Positions 8,513-17,886 of a stretch of 64,000 nt of DNA are shown here, piece by piece (position 1 is the stretch's first letter; the number at the start of each line of letters is the position of its first letter). The stretch comes from JACPAP01 sp035287045 (lineage in GTDB: Bacteria > Gemmatimonadota > Gemmatimonadetes > Gemmatimonadales > GWC2-71-9), in assembly GCA_035287045.1 (NCBI GenBank), contig DATECF010000256.1:1-64000 (forward strand), read 5' to 3'. The notes below the pieces were generated by a model, which was not told the origin of the DNA, did no database searches, and worked only from the letters and a program-made list of their open reading frames with translations. Made by a program: the position numbers and the translations under genes.

Positions 8513-9850
8513 ATGCTGTACTCTCGCAGGTTACCCAGGCTCGCGGCGGTATTCGCTGGTCTAGCGATCGCGGCGGCGTGCAACGATCCGGGATCCCCGA
8601 GACCATCGGGGCCGGGGCTTCAAGTATCGCTCTCGGGAGTGGACGGCGCGCTCGCCGTGGCGGTCACCAGCATGGGGTCCGACATCGATCCAGACGGCTA
8701 CCTCATCAGGGTGGACGGCTCACCCTTCCAGCGCATCGACGCCGACGGTCTCGTGACCTTCACTGGGCTCTCGGGGGGCGATCACCGGGTGGACCTGTAC
8801 GGAGTGGCTGCGAACTGCTGGGCCATGGGGTACGACCCGGACGTGGTCAACGTCACGGCCGGCGTGGCCGGCGCCACGAGGTTCGACATGGGCTGTGGAG
8901 CCCAGGGCAGTGTGTACGTCTCGACCAGCACCACCGGCGTGGACCTCGATGCCGACGGCTACACGCTCACCGTTGACGGCTCCAGCCAGCCGATCGCGAC
9001 CAACGACAGCGCCTGGCTCAACGGGCTTTCGTCGTATGGCAGTCACTCGGTCGCCCTGTCTGGCGTCTCGGGGAACTGCATGGTCAGCGGGCCGAGCCCC
9101 GCCACGGTTGCGGTCTCGTCCGGCGGGACGGCGTCGATGACGTTCTCCGTGGGCTGCGCCGCCAGCGGTAACGGCACGGGCACCCTGACGGTGACAACCG
9201 CTACCACGGGCTCGAATCCCGATCCCGACGGCTACACCCTGATCATCGACGGCACCATCAGCCAGCCGATCGGCCTCAACGACACCGTCACCTTCAGCGG
9301 CGCGGCCGGCGCCCACCCGGTGCGGCTGTCAGTCGCTCCAAACTGCACGGTGGACGGCGCGAATCCGCGCACGGTCACCGTAACGCCGGACGGGGCAGAC
9401 ACGACCACGTTCTCGGTGACCTGCGGCGCTCTGCTTGCACGTGTGGCCGGCCAGGGCCAGCTCAAGTATGGGCCGCTCACGGCCGGGAGCTTCGTGCAGA
9501 CCATCGAATTCGACGTGCGGGCCGACCTGACGGGGTGGTTCAGGCTGACGGACTACGCCGACACACACGGGGACGGCACGGTCGGCCGTTGGATCATCGA
9601 TCCGATCGCCGACCCTGAGACGGCGTTCACGGCGTACCGGAATGGCTCCAGCGCGTGCAGCGATCCGAGCCGCGGCGTGGAGCTCGACGCCGTTGGCCGG
9701 GAGGAGGACCATCGGGCCCTCAGGATCATCACCGTGGAACTGTGCGACAACGGGCCGCCGGGGAATGGCACGGACTTCTTGAGCTTCCTCACCTCGGGAA
9801 AGTACGGGCGGTCCGGCATCCTCACGAGCGGGGACATTACCAAGCGCTGA
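8513..9850 (+). CDS. Exported lipoprotein with three DPDGY repeats
   Basis: A 445-residue protein with a signal peptide ending at a lipobox-like AIAAACNDPG, so it is probably lipid-anchored. Three tandem beta-rich repeats of about 85 residues follow, each carrying a [DA]DGY...DG core (GSDIDPDGY, GVDLDADGY, GSNPDPDGY) and ending in paired Cys-containing strands. The C-terminal ~130 residues are a separate module ending in CDNGPPGNGTDFLSF. It is a paralogue of the protein at 10078-11466, and its last module resembles the small lipoprotein at 22722-23282. No function is recognised. Location suggests a matrix or capsule-associated surface protein. Start 8513 has GGAG upstream. Confidence 0.75.
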   Translation: MLYSRRLPRLAAVFAGLAIAAACNDPGSPRPSGPGLQVSLSGVDGALAVAVTSMGSDIDPDGYLIRVDGSPFQRIDADGLVTFTGLSGGDHRVDLYGVAANCWAMGYDPDVVNVTAGVAGATRFDMGCGAQGSVYVSTSTTGVDLDADGYTLTVDGSSQPIATNDSAWLNGLSSYGSHSVALSGVSGNCMVSGPSPATVAVSSGGTASMTFSVGCAASGNGTGTLTVTTATTGSNPDPDGYTLIIDGTISQPIGLNDTVTFSGAAGAHPVRLSVAPNCTVDGANPRTVTVTPDGADTTTFSVTCGALLARVAGQGQLKYGPLTAGSFVQTIEFDVRADLTGWFRLTDYADTHGDGTVGRWIIDPIADPETAFTAYRNGSSACSDPSRGVELDAVGREEDHRALRIITVELCDNGPPGNGTDFLSFLTSGKYGRSGILTSGDITKR

Positions 9851-9862
9851 TCCGGGGGTCAC

Positions 9863-10018
9863 GACTGTTGTGCGGCAAAGTCGACGATGTGGCTCTCGTG
9901 CGACGTGACGCGCGCGCCTCGATCGCGCGATGCACGCTAACGGCTTCCGCAGAACCACGTTGCCGGGACCTGTGGTGACCACGCCGCGTTGGGGCTCGCG
10001 GCATGGAACGTGATACCT
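9863..10018 (+). repeat. Intergenic element A, homologous to 15681-15835
   Basis: About 150 bases colinear with the region in front of capD. Shared blocks, in order, are CGGC[AG]AAGTCG, TGTGG, [CG]ACGTGAC, CGCCTCG, CTAAC[CG]GCTT, GTTGCCGG and the terminal box GCGGCAYRRAACKTGWTWY. It contains no open frame of note. The conservation of short blocks and spacing rather than codons points to a promoter-regulatory region copied or conserved in front of two EPS transcription units. Confidence 0.6.
9998..10018 (+). promoter_or_regulatory. Degenerate -24/-12-like box
   Basis: GCGGCATGGAACGTGATACCT has GG and G at sigma-54 spacing but GA in place of the -12 GC. Equivalent boxes occur at 15815-15835 and 23928-23947. 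It would start transcription near 10025, ahead of ATG 10078. Confidence 0.4.
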
Positions 10019-10077
10019 CGCGTGGCCGTTGACAGCCGTTACGCCGTTTCCGCGCCTGACTGTAAGGAGCCGCAATC

Positions 10078-11466
10078 ATGAACGACGCCGTCAAACTTCG
10101 CGGGTTCGCAGCCACAATCACAGCGCTCGCGCTCGCGACCGGGTGCGACGAACCGGGGAGTCTGGAGCCCGGTGCGCTACCGAGTTCGACGCCCAACGCC
10201 CAGGTCACGGCGGTCGGCGGCGCCACGCTCGCGGTGGACGTCGCCAGCACGGGCTCCGCCAACTACATGGGTTCCGACATCGATCCGGACGGCTACACGG
10301 CCTGGGTGGACTTCTCCGCCAGTCAGGACGTGGGCGCGAACGGCCTGGTCACGTTCAGCGGCCTTGCGGCGGGCGAACATGTGGTCGCCCTCTATGGCAT
10401 CGCCTCCAACTGCACCGTCTACACGATTGATCGTGGCTCCAACAACCCGCGGCTCGTCTCACTCGTCGGCGGCGTGGCGGGGAGCACCGACTTCTCCGTG
10501 GGGTGCGGGCCGTGGGGCGGTTTGACGGTCTGGACCAAGACCACCGGCGTGGATCTGCCCGACGGCGGCTACGCGATCACGCTGAACGGCGGGGCCAGCC
10601 AGGCCATCGCGCCCAACGGCAGCGTCACCTTCACCGATCTTTACGAGGGCACGTACTCGATCAGGATCTCCGGCGTCGAGGGGAACTGCACCTTGAGCGG
10701 AACCAATCCCCGCCTGGTGACGGTTTCGCCCGGCGCGACGTCCTCGGCGACCTTCTCGGCGAGTTGCGTCCCGACGGGGAGCGGGAGCGGGAGCCTGACG
10801 GTCACGGCCAATACCACCGGATCCACCATTGATCCGGACGGCTACACGGTGACGATCGACGGCTCCATCAGCCAGGCGATCGGCGCCACCAATGGCAGCG
10901 TGACTGTTGCCGGCCCGGCGGGCGACCACCCGGTTGAGCTGTCAGGCGTCGCCTCGAACTGCACGGTGGGCGGAGCCAACCCGCGCACGGTCAGCGTGCC
11001 GGCCGGCGGGGCGGCCACCACGGCCTTCTCGATCACCTGCAGCGCGCCTGTGGCCAGCGTGGTCGGACAAGGCCAGCTCGGGATGGGAACGGCCGCGCCC
11101 TACCGCAACGTGCAGACGTTCAACCTCGACCTGCGGGCCGACCTGACCGGCCGGTTCACCTTCTCCGACTACAGCAACATCCATCCGCCCGACATCGTCG
11201 CGACGCTGACCACCGATACCTCCGCCGATCCCGCGACGTCCGTCACGGCGTATCGCGACCGGTCGGATGCCTGCGCCGACCCCAGCCGCGGCATGGAGTT
11301 CGACGCCATCGGCCGGGAGTACGAGGGGATCCTGGTCAGCTACACGGTGCAGATCTGCGACAACGGACCAGCGGGGGGCGGGACGGACTTCCTCAGCTTC
11401 TGGTTGCCGGCGGAGCGGTACGGGCGTTCCGGCATCGCGACCAGCGGAGACCTGGCCAAACGGTGA
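10078..11466 (+). CDS. Exported lipoprotein, paralogue of 8513-9850
   Basis: A 462-residue protein with a signal peptide and lipobox (ALATGCDEPG). Three repeats follow with the same [DP]DGY/GGY...G core (GSDIDPDGY, GVDLPDGGY, GSTIDPDGY). The C-terminal module ends in CDNGPAGGGTDFLSF and SGIATSGDLAKR, nearly the same end as its neighbour. AAGGAG lies 9 bases before the ATG. It is the first gene of a tight operon with the epimerase, a glycosyltransferase and asnB2, so it is probably co-expressed with polysaccharide synthesis. Role unknown; a surface anchor or matrix component is inferred. Confidence 0.75.
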   Translation: MNDAVKLRGFAATITALALATGCDEPGSLEPGALPSSTPNAQVTAVGGATLAVDVASTGSANYMGSDIDPDGYTAWVDFSASQDVGANGLVTFSGLAAGEHVVALYGIASNCTVYTIDRGSNNPRLVSLVGGVAGSTDFSVGCGPWGGLTVWTKTTGVDLPDGGYAITLNGGASQAIAPNGSVTFTDLYEGTYSIRISGVEGNCTLSGTNPRLVTVSPGATSSATFSASCVPTGSGSGSLTVTANTTGSTIDPDGYTVTIDGSISQAIGATNGSVTVAGPAGDHPVELSGVASNCTVGGANPRTVSVPAGGAATTAFSITCSAPVASVVGQGQLGMGTAAPYRNVQTFNLDLRADLTGRFTFSDYSNIHPPDIVATLTTDTSADPATSVTAYRDRSDACADPSRGMEFDAIGREYEGILVSYTVQICDNGPAGGGTDFLSFWLPAERYGRSGIATSGDLAKR

Positions 11467-11504
11467 TCTCCCGAGGAGCGACCAGGCAAGGGCGGCATTC
11501 CGTG

Positions 11505-12545
11505 ATGCCGGCGCGGGGGTTACGGTGCCTGGTCACGGGGGGGGCGGGTTTCATCGGTTCCCACGTCGTCCATCGGCTGGTCGCGCTGGGCCATGACGTC
11601 CGGGTGGTAGACGACTTCAGCACCGGCGACGAAGCGAATCTCGCGGGCCTGGATGGGGACATCGAGCTGCTGCGCGGCGATCTCTGTGAGCCGGACGTGT
11701 GCCGTGACGCCGCCGCCGGGATAGACGTGGTCTTCCACCTGGCGGCGCTCCCCAGCGTGCCGCGGTCGCTCAAGGATCCGTGGGCTTCTCACCACGCGAA
11801 CGTCAATGGAACGGTGCGGCTGCTCGAGGCGTGCCGCGCCGCCAAGGTCCGGCGCATCGTCTATTCGAGCTCGAGCTCGGTCTACGGCGACACCGCCGTC
11901 CTGCCGAAGACGGAATCGCTCGAGCCGCTCCCGCGGTCACCCTATGCGGCGTCGAAGCTGGCGGGCGAGCAATACGTGCTCGCCTTTGCCCGCGCCGGAC
12001 TGATCGAGGGGGTGGCGCTCCGCTACTTCAACGTCTTCGGTCCGCGCCAGAGCTCGCACTCCGCGTATGCCGCGGTCATCCCCGCGTTCATGCTGGCCGC
12101 GCTGGAGCCGCATGAGGCGACCCTGTTCGGAGACGGGACGCAGACGCGGGATTTCACCTACGTGGACAACGTGGTGGACGCCAACGTGCTGGCGGCCACG
12201 GCGCCACGGGAGACGGTCAGCGGATCGGCGGTGAATGTGGGGGCCGGAACGCGGACCCCTTTGCTGGGCCTGATCGAGCTCGTGAGCGGAGTCACCGGCC
12301 GGCGCCTGGCCTACCGCCGGCTTCCCGCTCGCGAGGGGGACGTCCGCGACTCGTTGGCGAGCCTGGAGCGCGCCGGGCGCCTGCTCGGGTATCGCCCGCG
12401 AGTCTCCCTGGCCCAGGGACTGCGACGCACCTGGGCCTGGTTCGAGCAGCGTTCGACCGCGGCGCTTCGCCACGAAGCACCGGCGGCCGCCCCGACGGAA
12501 GCGGCAGGCGATCGTGCCGGCGCACTCCAGATGGCAAAGCCGTGA
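11505..12545 (+). CDS. NAD-dependent sugar-nucleotide epimerase/dehydratase
   Basis: A 346-residue extended SDR. It has LVTGGAGFIGSH near residue 8 for NAD binding, the catalytic Ser region SSSSSVYGD, and YAASKLAGE with the Tyr-x3-Lys pair. ASxxSVPRS-type residues and FGPRQ resemble UDP-GlcNAc/UDP-Glc 4-epimerases (WbpP/GalE group). It supplies a sugar nucleotide for EPS. ATG 11505 gives the usual short N-terminus. GTG 11463, in a GTGA overlap with the lipoprotein stop, is an alternative that adds 14 residues. The last ~25 residues are a variable tail. Confidence 0.87.
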   Translation: MPARGLRCLVTGGAGFIGSHVVHRLVALGHDVRVVDDFSTGDEANLAGLDGDIELLRGDLCEPDVCRDAAAGIDVVFHLAALPSVPRSLKDPWASHHANVNGTVRLLEACRAAKVRRIVYSSSSSVYGDTAVLPKTESLEPLPRSPYAASKLAGEQYVLAFARAGLIEGVALRYFNVFGPRQSSHSAYAAVIPAFMLAALEPHEATLFGDGTQTRDFTYVDNVVDANVLAATAPRETVSGSAVNVGAGTRTPLLGLIELVSGVTGRRLAYRRLPAREGDVRDSLASLERAGRLLGYRPRVSLAQGLRRTWAWFEQRSTAALRHEAPAAAPTEAAGDRAGALQMAKP

Positions 12546-13759
12546 CTCTCGCGGGCACAGGCTCTGGCCGGATCGACCGACGCTTCACCCCACCACGTAT
12601 CGCGGCACTGGTTCCCTCTTCTGGCGGGATCTCTGGACCCGCCCGGCAGCTCACCGCCCTGGCACGTGCGCTGCAGGACGCCGGGATCGAGTGCCTGGTT
12701 GTCGTATTTCACCGGCCCAACGGACCGCCGTCCGCGTTAGCCGGATTTCTCCGGGAAGCAGGCGTTCGACATTGCCTGGTTCACGACCGTGGGCCGCTCG
12801 ACCTGCGAATGGCCATGCAGGTCGGCCGGGTGTTACGCGGTTGGCAGCCGTCCCTGGTGCAAACGCACGGCTACAAGGCGACGGCGGTGGCGTATCTGCT
12901 GCGGCGGCTGCGGTACCCGTGGCCGTGGATCGGGTTCTTCCACGGTGTCACCACCGCCAACCTGAAAGCGCGATGCTACCACTGGGTGGACCGGCGGCTG
13001 CTGGGGCGGGCCGACCGCGTGGTCGTCATGTCACTGGCTGAGGCGAGCGCGTTCCGGCACTGCGGCAACCGGGTGCACACGATCTACAATGCGGCGCTGG
13101 CCCCGCCGCCGCCCGGGAGCCCCTCGGAGGACGACAGGCGGACGGGCGGCCGCAGGCTCCGGCGGCCCATCGTCGGGGTCGTCGGCCGCCTGAGTCCGGA
13201 GAAAGGCGTGGATCTGTTCCTGGACGCCTGCGCCCGTCTGGCCCGGGGCGGCCTCCCCTTCTCGGTGCTGGTGGCGGGGGACGGCACCGAGCGCGCTCGC
13301 CTCGAGGATCGCTGTCGCCGGCTCGGATTGGAGCCCCGCATCCGATTTCTGGGTCAGGTGGACCACGTGGACACCGTGTATCGCCAGCTGGACTTGTTGG
13401 TCCTGCCGTCTCGCAGCGAGGGGTTGCCGAACACCCTGCTGGAGGCCTTGCGGCGGGACCTGCCGGTGGTGGCGACGGCGGTGGGGGCCGTGCCGGAAAT
13501 CGTGGGCGCGTCGCCCGCCGCTCACCTGGTGCAGCCGGGATCCGCGCCGGCCCTGGCGGACGCGATGGCGCGCGCCCTGGCGCAGGGGGACTCGCCCGAG
13601 GCCGCCGCCGCTCGCCAGGACGTGGTGAGCCGGCTTTCCCTGGAGCGCCGCGTGGAAGCCCACCTGGACGTGTACCGGGATCTCCTGGAAGAGTGGCGAG
13701 GGAGGGGGATCCCAACCAGCGGAGTCACCACGGCATGTGCGGGATTGCCGGCGCGGTAG
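12542..13759 (+). CDS. GT4-family glycosyltransferase
   Basis: A 405-residue GT-B glycosyltransferase. The N-terminal half carries GGISGPARQLTALARAL, which matches acceptor-domain glycine loops. The C-terminal half has IVGVVGRLSPEKGVDLFLDA, FLGQVDHVD, and the donor-site SRSEGLPNTLLEAL with the E-x7-E pattern near residue 300. It starts at GTG in a GTGA overlap with the epimerase stop and overlaps asnB2 by 25 bases. It probably transfers a sugar made by its operon partners; donor unknown. Confidence 0.88.
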   Translation: MTLAGTGSGRIDRRFTPPRIAALVPSSGGISGPARQLTALARALQDAGIECLVVVFHRPNGPPSALAGFLREAGVRHCLVHDRGPLDLRMAMQVGRVLRGWQPSLVQTHGYKATAVAYLLRRLRYPWPWIGFFHGVTTANLKARCYHWVDRRLLGRADRVVVMSLAEASAFRHCGNRVHTIYNAALAPPPPGSPSEDDRRTGGRRLRRPIVGVVGRLSPEKGVDLFLDACARLARGGLPFSVLVAGDGTERARLEDRCRRLGLEPRIRFLGQVDHVDTVYRQLDLLVLPSRSEGLPNTLLEALRRDLPVVATAVGAVPEIVGASPAAHLVQPGSAPALADAMARALAQGDSPEAAAARQDVVSRLSLERRVEAHLDVYRDLLEEWRGRGIPTSGVTTACAGLPAR

Positions 13760-15606
13760 CCCTGCGGGACGGGGCCCGTCTCGACCGTGAGCGCCTGTGT
13801 CGCATGGCGGGGCTCATGAGACACCGGGGGCCGGACGGCGAGGGGTTCTGGGCTGACGAGCGAGGCCGTGCGGCCCTGGCACATCGCCGCCTTTCCGTCA
13901 TTGACATCGACGGCGGGCAGCAGCCGATGTGCAGCGACGACGGGCAGATCGCCCTGGTCTACAACGGCGAGATCTACAACTACCGCGAGCTGCGCCGCTA
14001 CCTGGCGAGTCAGGGAGCGCAGTTCCGAACCGCCTCGGACACCGAGGTGTTGCTGCGGCTGTACGAACGATATGGTAGCCAGGCGGTCCATTTCCTGCGC
14101 GGGATGTTCGCGTTCGCCGTCTGGGACGGGCATCGCGGGGAGCTGGTGCTGGCGCGGGATCGGGTGGGCAAGAAGCCCTTGTTCTACGCGCTGGATGACG
14201 AATGCTGCTACTTCGCCTCCACGCTCGGGGCCCTCCGGGACACGGATCCCCGGAACCGTCGCGTGAGCCCTCCGGCGTTGGACGCGTTTCTCACCTTGGG
14301 GTACGTGCCGGCTCCTCATTCCATCTGGCAGGGCATCAGCAAACTGCCCGCGGGCACCATGCTGCGCGTACGCTCGGAGGGGGCCCGCTCCATCCGCTAC
14401 TGGGCGCTCGAAGACGACCTGACCCCTTTCACGGGGCGCTTTGCCGAAGCCGTCGATCGACTCGAAGAGCTGCTGACCACCTCCATCACCCTGCGGTTGC
14501 GCAGCGACGTCCCGCTCGGCCTGTTCCTGAGCGGCGGGATCGATTCGAGTCTGGTGACCGCTATCGCCGCCCGACTCGGCCCCAGGGACACCATGACGTT
14601 CTCGCTCGGCTTCGCCGAGACTCCGTTTGACGAGAGCGGCTACGCCGAGCGAGTCGCGGGACACCTCGGCACCCGACACCGGACCTTCACCGGCAGACCG
14701 GAGCTGCTGGACGTCCTGCCGACGTTGGTGCGGCATTTTGCCGAGCCGTTCGGCGACTCGTCCGCTCTGGCCGTCTGGCTCCTGGCGCGGGAGACCCGGA
14801 AGCACGTCACCGTGGCGCTCACCGGAGACGGCGGGGATGAAGGCTTCGGCGGCTACGATTGGTATCGGACCGCCCTCCACCTCAACCGGGTGAGCCGCGT
14901 CGCGCCGGCCGCGGTCCTGCGGCTCGGCTCGGCGGTGCCGAGCCGGCGACCCTGGGCCCGGCGGATCAACCGGGCCCTGCGCACCGCCGCGTTGAACGAA
15001 CCGGAGCGCTTCGCCGCCTTGCGGACGTTCATGGGCCCGGAGGAGGCGCAGACGCTGTACGCAGGAGATCTCCTGAACGAACGGGAAGGCGGTACCAGTG
15101 CACCGCACCAACGGCTCGCGCAACTGTACCGGGACGGCGGCGGCACCGCGCTCCGCCGGATGCGGCTGGTGGACGTGCACACCTACATCGCGGACTGTCT
15201 CATGCCCAAGGTGGACGTCGCCACCATGGCTCACAGCCTGGAAGCCCGCTCGCCGCTGCTGGACCAGGAGCTGCTGGAGTTCGCGCTGGGTCTGCCGGAT
15301 CGATGGCTGCTGGACGGCCGAGGGGGGAAGCCCCTGCTCAAGGCGTTGTTAGGCCGGTTCGTTCCGGGCGACTGGTTCGAGCGACGCAAGCACGGGTTCT
15401 CCGTTCCGTTGCCAGTCTGGTTCGCCAAGGGGCCGACCAGCGTGTGGGCCGACCGCCTGGCGGAGAGCGAGAGCCTCCGCGACTGCGGGTGGTTCAAACC
15501 GGCCGGCATTGGTGAGCTGGTGCGTGAACACCGCGATGGCGTACGGGACCACAGTCAACGCCTGTACAACCTCATCGTGTTGCGCGAGTGGCTGAACCAG
15601 CATTGA
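13735..15606 (+). CDS. asnB: Asparagine synthase (glutamine-hydrolysing) type amidotransferase, second copy
   Basis: A 623-residue class II amidotransferase. MCGIAGAV places the nucleophile at Cys2, which fixes the start inside the end of the upstream gene. The ATP loop LSGGIDSS lies near residue 266, and LTGDGGDEGFGGY near residue 363. It is closest in style to the amidotransferases of exosortase-type EPS loci. It is clearly diverged from the copy at 1458-3329, for example in the linker and C-terminal helical region, so the two may act on different precursors. Last gene of the lipoprotein-epimerase-glycosyltransferase operon. Confidence 0.9.
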   Translation: MCGIAGAVALRDGARLDRERLCRMAGLMRHRGPDGEGFWADERGRAALAHRRLSVIDIDGGQQPMCSDDGQIALVYNGEIYNYRELRRYLASQGAQFRTASDTEVLLRLYERYGSQAVHFLRGMFAFAVWDGHRGELVLARDRVGKKPLFYALDDECCYFASTLGALRDTDPRNRRVSPPALDAFLTLGYVPAPHSIWQGISKLPAGTMLRVRSEGARSIRYWALEDDLTPFTGRFAEAVDRLEELLTTSITLRLRSDVPLGLFLSGGIDSSLVTAIAARLGPRDTMTFSLGFAETPFDESGYAERVAGHLGTRHRTFTGRPELLDVLPTLVRHFAEPFGDSSALAVWLLARETRKHVTVALTGDGGDEGFGGYDWYRTALHLNRVSRVAPAAVLRLGSAVPSRRPWARRINRALRTAALNEPERFAALRTFMGPEEAQTLYAGDLLNEREGGTSAPHQRLAQLYRDGGGTALRRMRLVDVHTYIADCLMPKVDVATMAHSLEARSPLLDQELLEFALGLPDRWLLDGRGGKPLLKALLGRFVPGDWFERRKHGFSVPLPVWFAKGPTSVWADRLAESESLRDCGWFKPAGIGELVREHRDGVRDHSQRLYNLIVLREWLNQH

Positions 15607-15680
15607 TCCGCCCGTTGGCACGCGACCGCGTGTGCGTGGCGACGGAAGCAGGCCACACCCACGTGTCTTGGACGACGCCG

Positions 15681-15835
15681 GACTGTCGTACGGCGAAGTC
15701 GCCCCTGTGGTCCCGGTGCCACGTGACCCCCACGCCTCGCTTGGTCTCGCATTCTAACCGCTTTGGCCAAGATGAGTTGCCGGACTCGCTCGTGAGCGGG
15801 CGGTGTCCGCGGTTGCGGCACAGAACGTGATATCT
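15681..15835 (+). repeat. Intergenic element B, homologous to 9863-10018
   Basis: The second copy of the promoter-region element described at 9863-10018, lying directly before capD and ending in the GCGGCAYRRAACKTGWTWY box. Blocks are colinear with about one base of length difference over 150. An imperfect inverted repeat around TTGGCACGCG...CGCGTG lies just upstream, near 15614. Confidence 0.6.
15815..15835 (+). promoter_or_regulatory. Degenerate -24/-12-like box
   Basis: GCGGCACAGAACGTGATATCT has a good GGCAC -24 half and exact spacing, but GTGAT instead of TTGCA at -12. Start near 15841, only a few bases before the capD ATG, which has no ribosome binding site. A nearly leaderless mRNA is possible. 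Confidence 0.4.
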
Positions 15836-15846
15836 GGGCCTGCACG

Positions 15847-17880
15847 ATGACCACCGCATCAGCACCTACGCCCACCCGCGATTCGGCGATCGCCGGCTGG
15901 CTGCCGCCGCCGGGCGGCCACCGAACGATGGATCCGCCGCCCGAGCCCCTCTTCCTCACGCTGGCTCGAGGGCTCGACCGTCTCGCGGGGCACCGCGCTT
16001 GGCGCCGAGCGACGCTGGGGGCACTGGAACTCGGGATCGCGCTGCTCGCTGCGCTGGCGGCGCTCCTTATCGTGCACGGCGCTCAGCGGGGCCCGTGGTG
16101 GGGCGAGGCGGCCTGGCCGGCTGCCTTCCTGGTCCTCGCCAAGGTCGTCGCGGGGGTGTTCACCGGTGCGTTCGGCTGCCGGTGGCGCTTCGTCGGTCTC
16201 CGCGACGCGCTCCTCGTCCTTCGCTCGACGGTGGTCGCAGCGGCCGCCGGGCTCGCCGGTATCGCGTGGCTCGATCCCGCGGGCGACGGCCTCCGGCTCG
16301 TGGTCGCAGACGCCGCGCTCTACCTGCTGCTCTCGGGCGGCCTACGGTTGTCGGCCCGCTGGCTGCACCAACGGGAGCGGCGGGTCCGTGCCGTCACCGG
16401 TAACCAGTTGCGCCGCACTGTCATCGTGGGCGCCGGGGAGGCCGGTGCGCTCCTGCTCGAGCGGATGCTCGCGAGCCCCAAGATGTTGATGGACCCGGTC
16501 GCGTTGGTTGACGACGATGCCAACATGCACGGGAGCCGGCTCCACGGCGTGCCGATCGTGGGGCCGGTCTCCGAGCTGGGCGCGATCGCGGATCGGCTAG
16601 GCGCGGACGAGACGATCATCGCGGTGCCGTCGGCCTCGACGGAGCAGATGGCTCGCATTGTCGACTCGTGCGTCGCGGCCGGGTTACCGTTCCGGATCGC
16701 GCCGGACCCCGAGGACATGCTCGGGATGCACCCGGGAACGAGCGGGTTGCGCGACCTGCGGCCCAGCGACCTGTTGGGCCGGGCCCAGCAGGAGTTCGAC
16801 GTCGCCCCGGTGCGTGCGGAGCTGCGCCAGGCGCGGGTGGTCATTACCGGGGCCGCCGGCTCGATTGGCAGCGAGCTGGCGCGCCAGATCGTCAAGGCCG
16901 AACCGGCGGCCCTGTACCTGGTGGATCGCAACGAGAACGACCTCCATTACCTGTGCGAGGAGTTCCGGCGCCATCAGATCACGCTGCCCTTCCGCGGAAT
17001 CATCGAGGACGTGAGGGATCAAAGCCGGTTGGCCTGGCTGCTGAAGGACCTCCGTGCCACGCACCTGTTCCACGCCGCGGCGTTCAAGCACGTCCCGCTC
17101 ATGGAATCGCACGCCGTCGCGGCGGTGGAAAACAACATCCTCGGTACCTGGTCGGCGTTGCAGGCGGCCAATGCCGCGGGCGTCCGGAAGTTCGTCTTGA
17201 TTTCCAGCGACAAAGCGGTGCGCCCGAGGAACGTGATGGGGGCGACGAAGCGCTTCGCCGAGGTACTCGTCGCGGAAGCCACTCGCGGGTCCGCCATGGA
17301 CGGCATCATCGTGCGGTTCGGCAACGTACTGGGGTCGAACGGCAGCGTGGTCCCGCTGTTTCAGCGTCAGATCAGCGAGGGCGGGCCGGTAACGGTCACC
17401 AGCCGGAACGCAACGCGCTATTTCATGACGCCCTCGGAAGCGGCGCAGCTCGTGCTCCAGGCGGCGGCCATGCCGGAGTGCGCCGGCAACATCGCGATCC
17501 TCGACATGGGAACGCCGGTGCACATCTGGGATCTCGCCGAGCGCATGATCCGGATGAGTGGGCTGCGCCCCGGGGCCGACATCGCGATCGTCGAGACCGG
17601 GCTCCGCCGCGGCGAGAAGTTGCACGAGGAGCTCTGGTCGGTGACCGAGGATGCCGCGCCGAGCAGCAATTCCCGGATCATGCTGGCGGAGATCCGATGC
17701 CCGACCCACCAGGCGACGTCCCTGATCCCGCTGGTTCGCCAGTTGGTGAATCTGGGTGACCCCGCCGCCCTCCTCGACCTGCTGGCCCGCTCCGTGGGCC
17801 TGACGAGCCAAAGCGCGGGGCTCGGTCATGGATCGCCAGGCGGCAACGGACGGACCGCGAGAACGGCCAGCGTCGCGTAG
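15847..17880 (+). CDS. Membrane nucleoside-diphosphate-sugar dehydratase/epimerase (CapD/FlaA1/WbpM type)
   Basis: A 677-residue protein. About four hydrophobic segments occupy residues 45-180 and are followed by a CoA-binding-like Rossmann domain beginning at TVIVGAGEAGALLLERML. The catalytic SDR domain starts at VVITGAAGSIGSELARQI near residue 330. SSDKAVRPRNVMGATKRFAE carries the region where Met-x3-Lys replaces the usual Tyr-x3-Lys, typical of 4,6-dehydratases of this family. It probably makes the UDP-4-keto-6-deoxy-sugar that initiates the repeat unit and feeds DegT-type aminotransferases. Monocistronic; its stop lies 6 bases from the convergent protease pseudogene. Confidence 0.9.
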   Translation: MTTASAPTPTRDSAIAGWLPPPGGHRTMDPPPEPLFLTLARGLDRLAGHRAWRRATLGALELGIALLAALAALLIVHGAQRGPWWGEAAWPAAFLVLAKVVAGVFTGAFGCRWRFVGLRDALLVLRSTVVAAAAGLAGIAWLDPAGDGLRLVVADAALYLLLSGGLRLSARWLHQRERRVRAVTGNQLRRTVIVGAGEAGALLLERMLASPKMLMDPVALVDDDANMHGSRLHGVPIVGPVSELGAIADRLGADETIIAVPSASTEQMARIVDSCVAAGLPFRIAPDPEDMLGMHPGTSGLRDLRPSDLLGRAQQEFDVAPVRAELRQARVVITGAAGSIGSELARQIVKAEPAALYLVDRNENDLHYLCEEFRRHQITLPFRGIIEDVRDQSRLAWLLKDLRATHLFHAAAFKHVPLMESHAVAAVENNILGTWSALQAANAAGVRKFVLISSDKAVRPRNVMGATKRFAEVLVAEATRGSAMDGIIVRFGNVLGSNGSVVPLFQRQISEGGPVTVTSRNATRYFMTPSEAAQLVLQAAAMPECAGNIAILDMGTPVHIWDLAERMIRMSGLRPGADIAIVETGLRRGEKLHEELWSVTEDAAPSSNSRIMLAEIRCPTHQATSLIPLVRQLVNLGDPAALLDLLARSVGLTSQSAGLGHGSPGGNGRTARTASVA

Positions 17881-17886
17881 CCCTCC

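Noticed and set aside
15800..15820. CGGTGT...TTGC as a sigma-54 promoter for capD
   Set aside because: GG and GC are 11, not 10, bases apart, a change that normally abolishes function.
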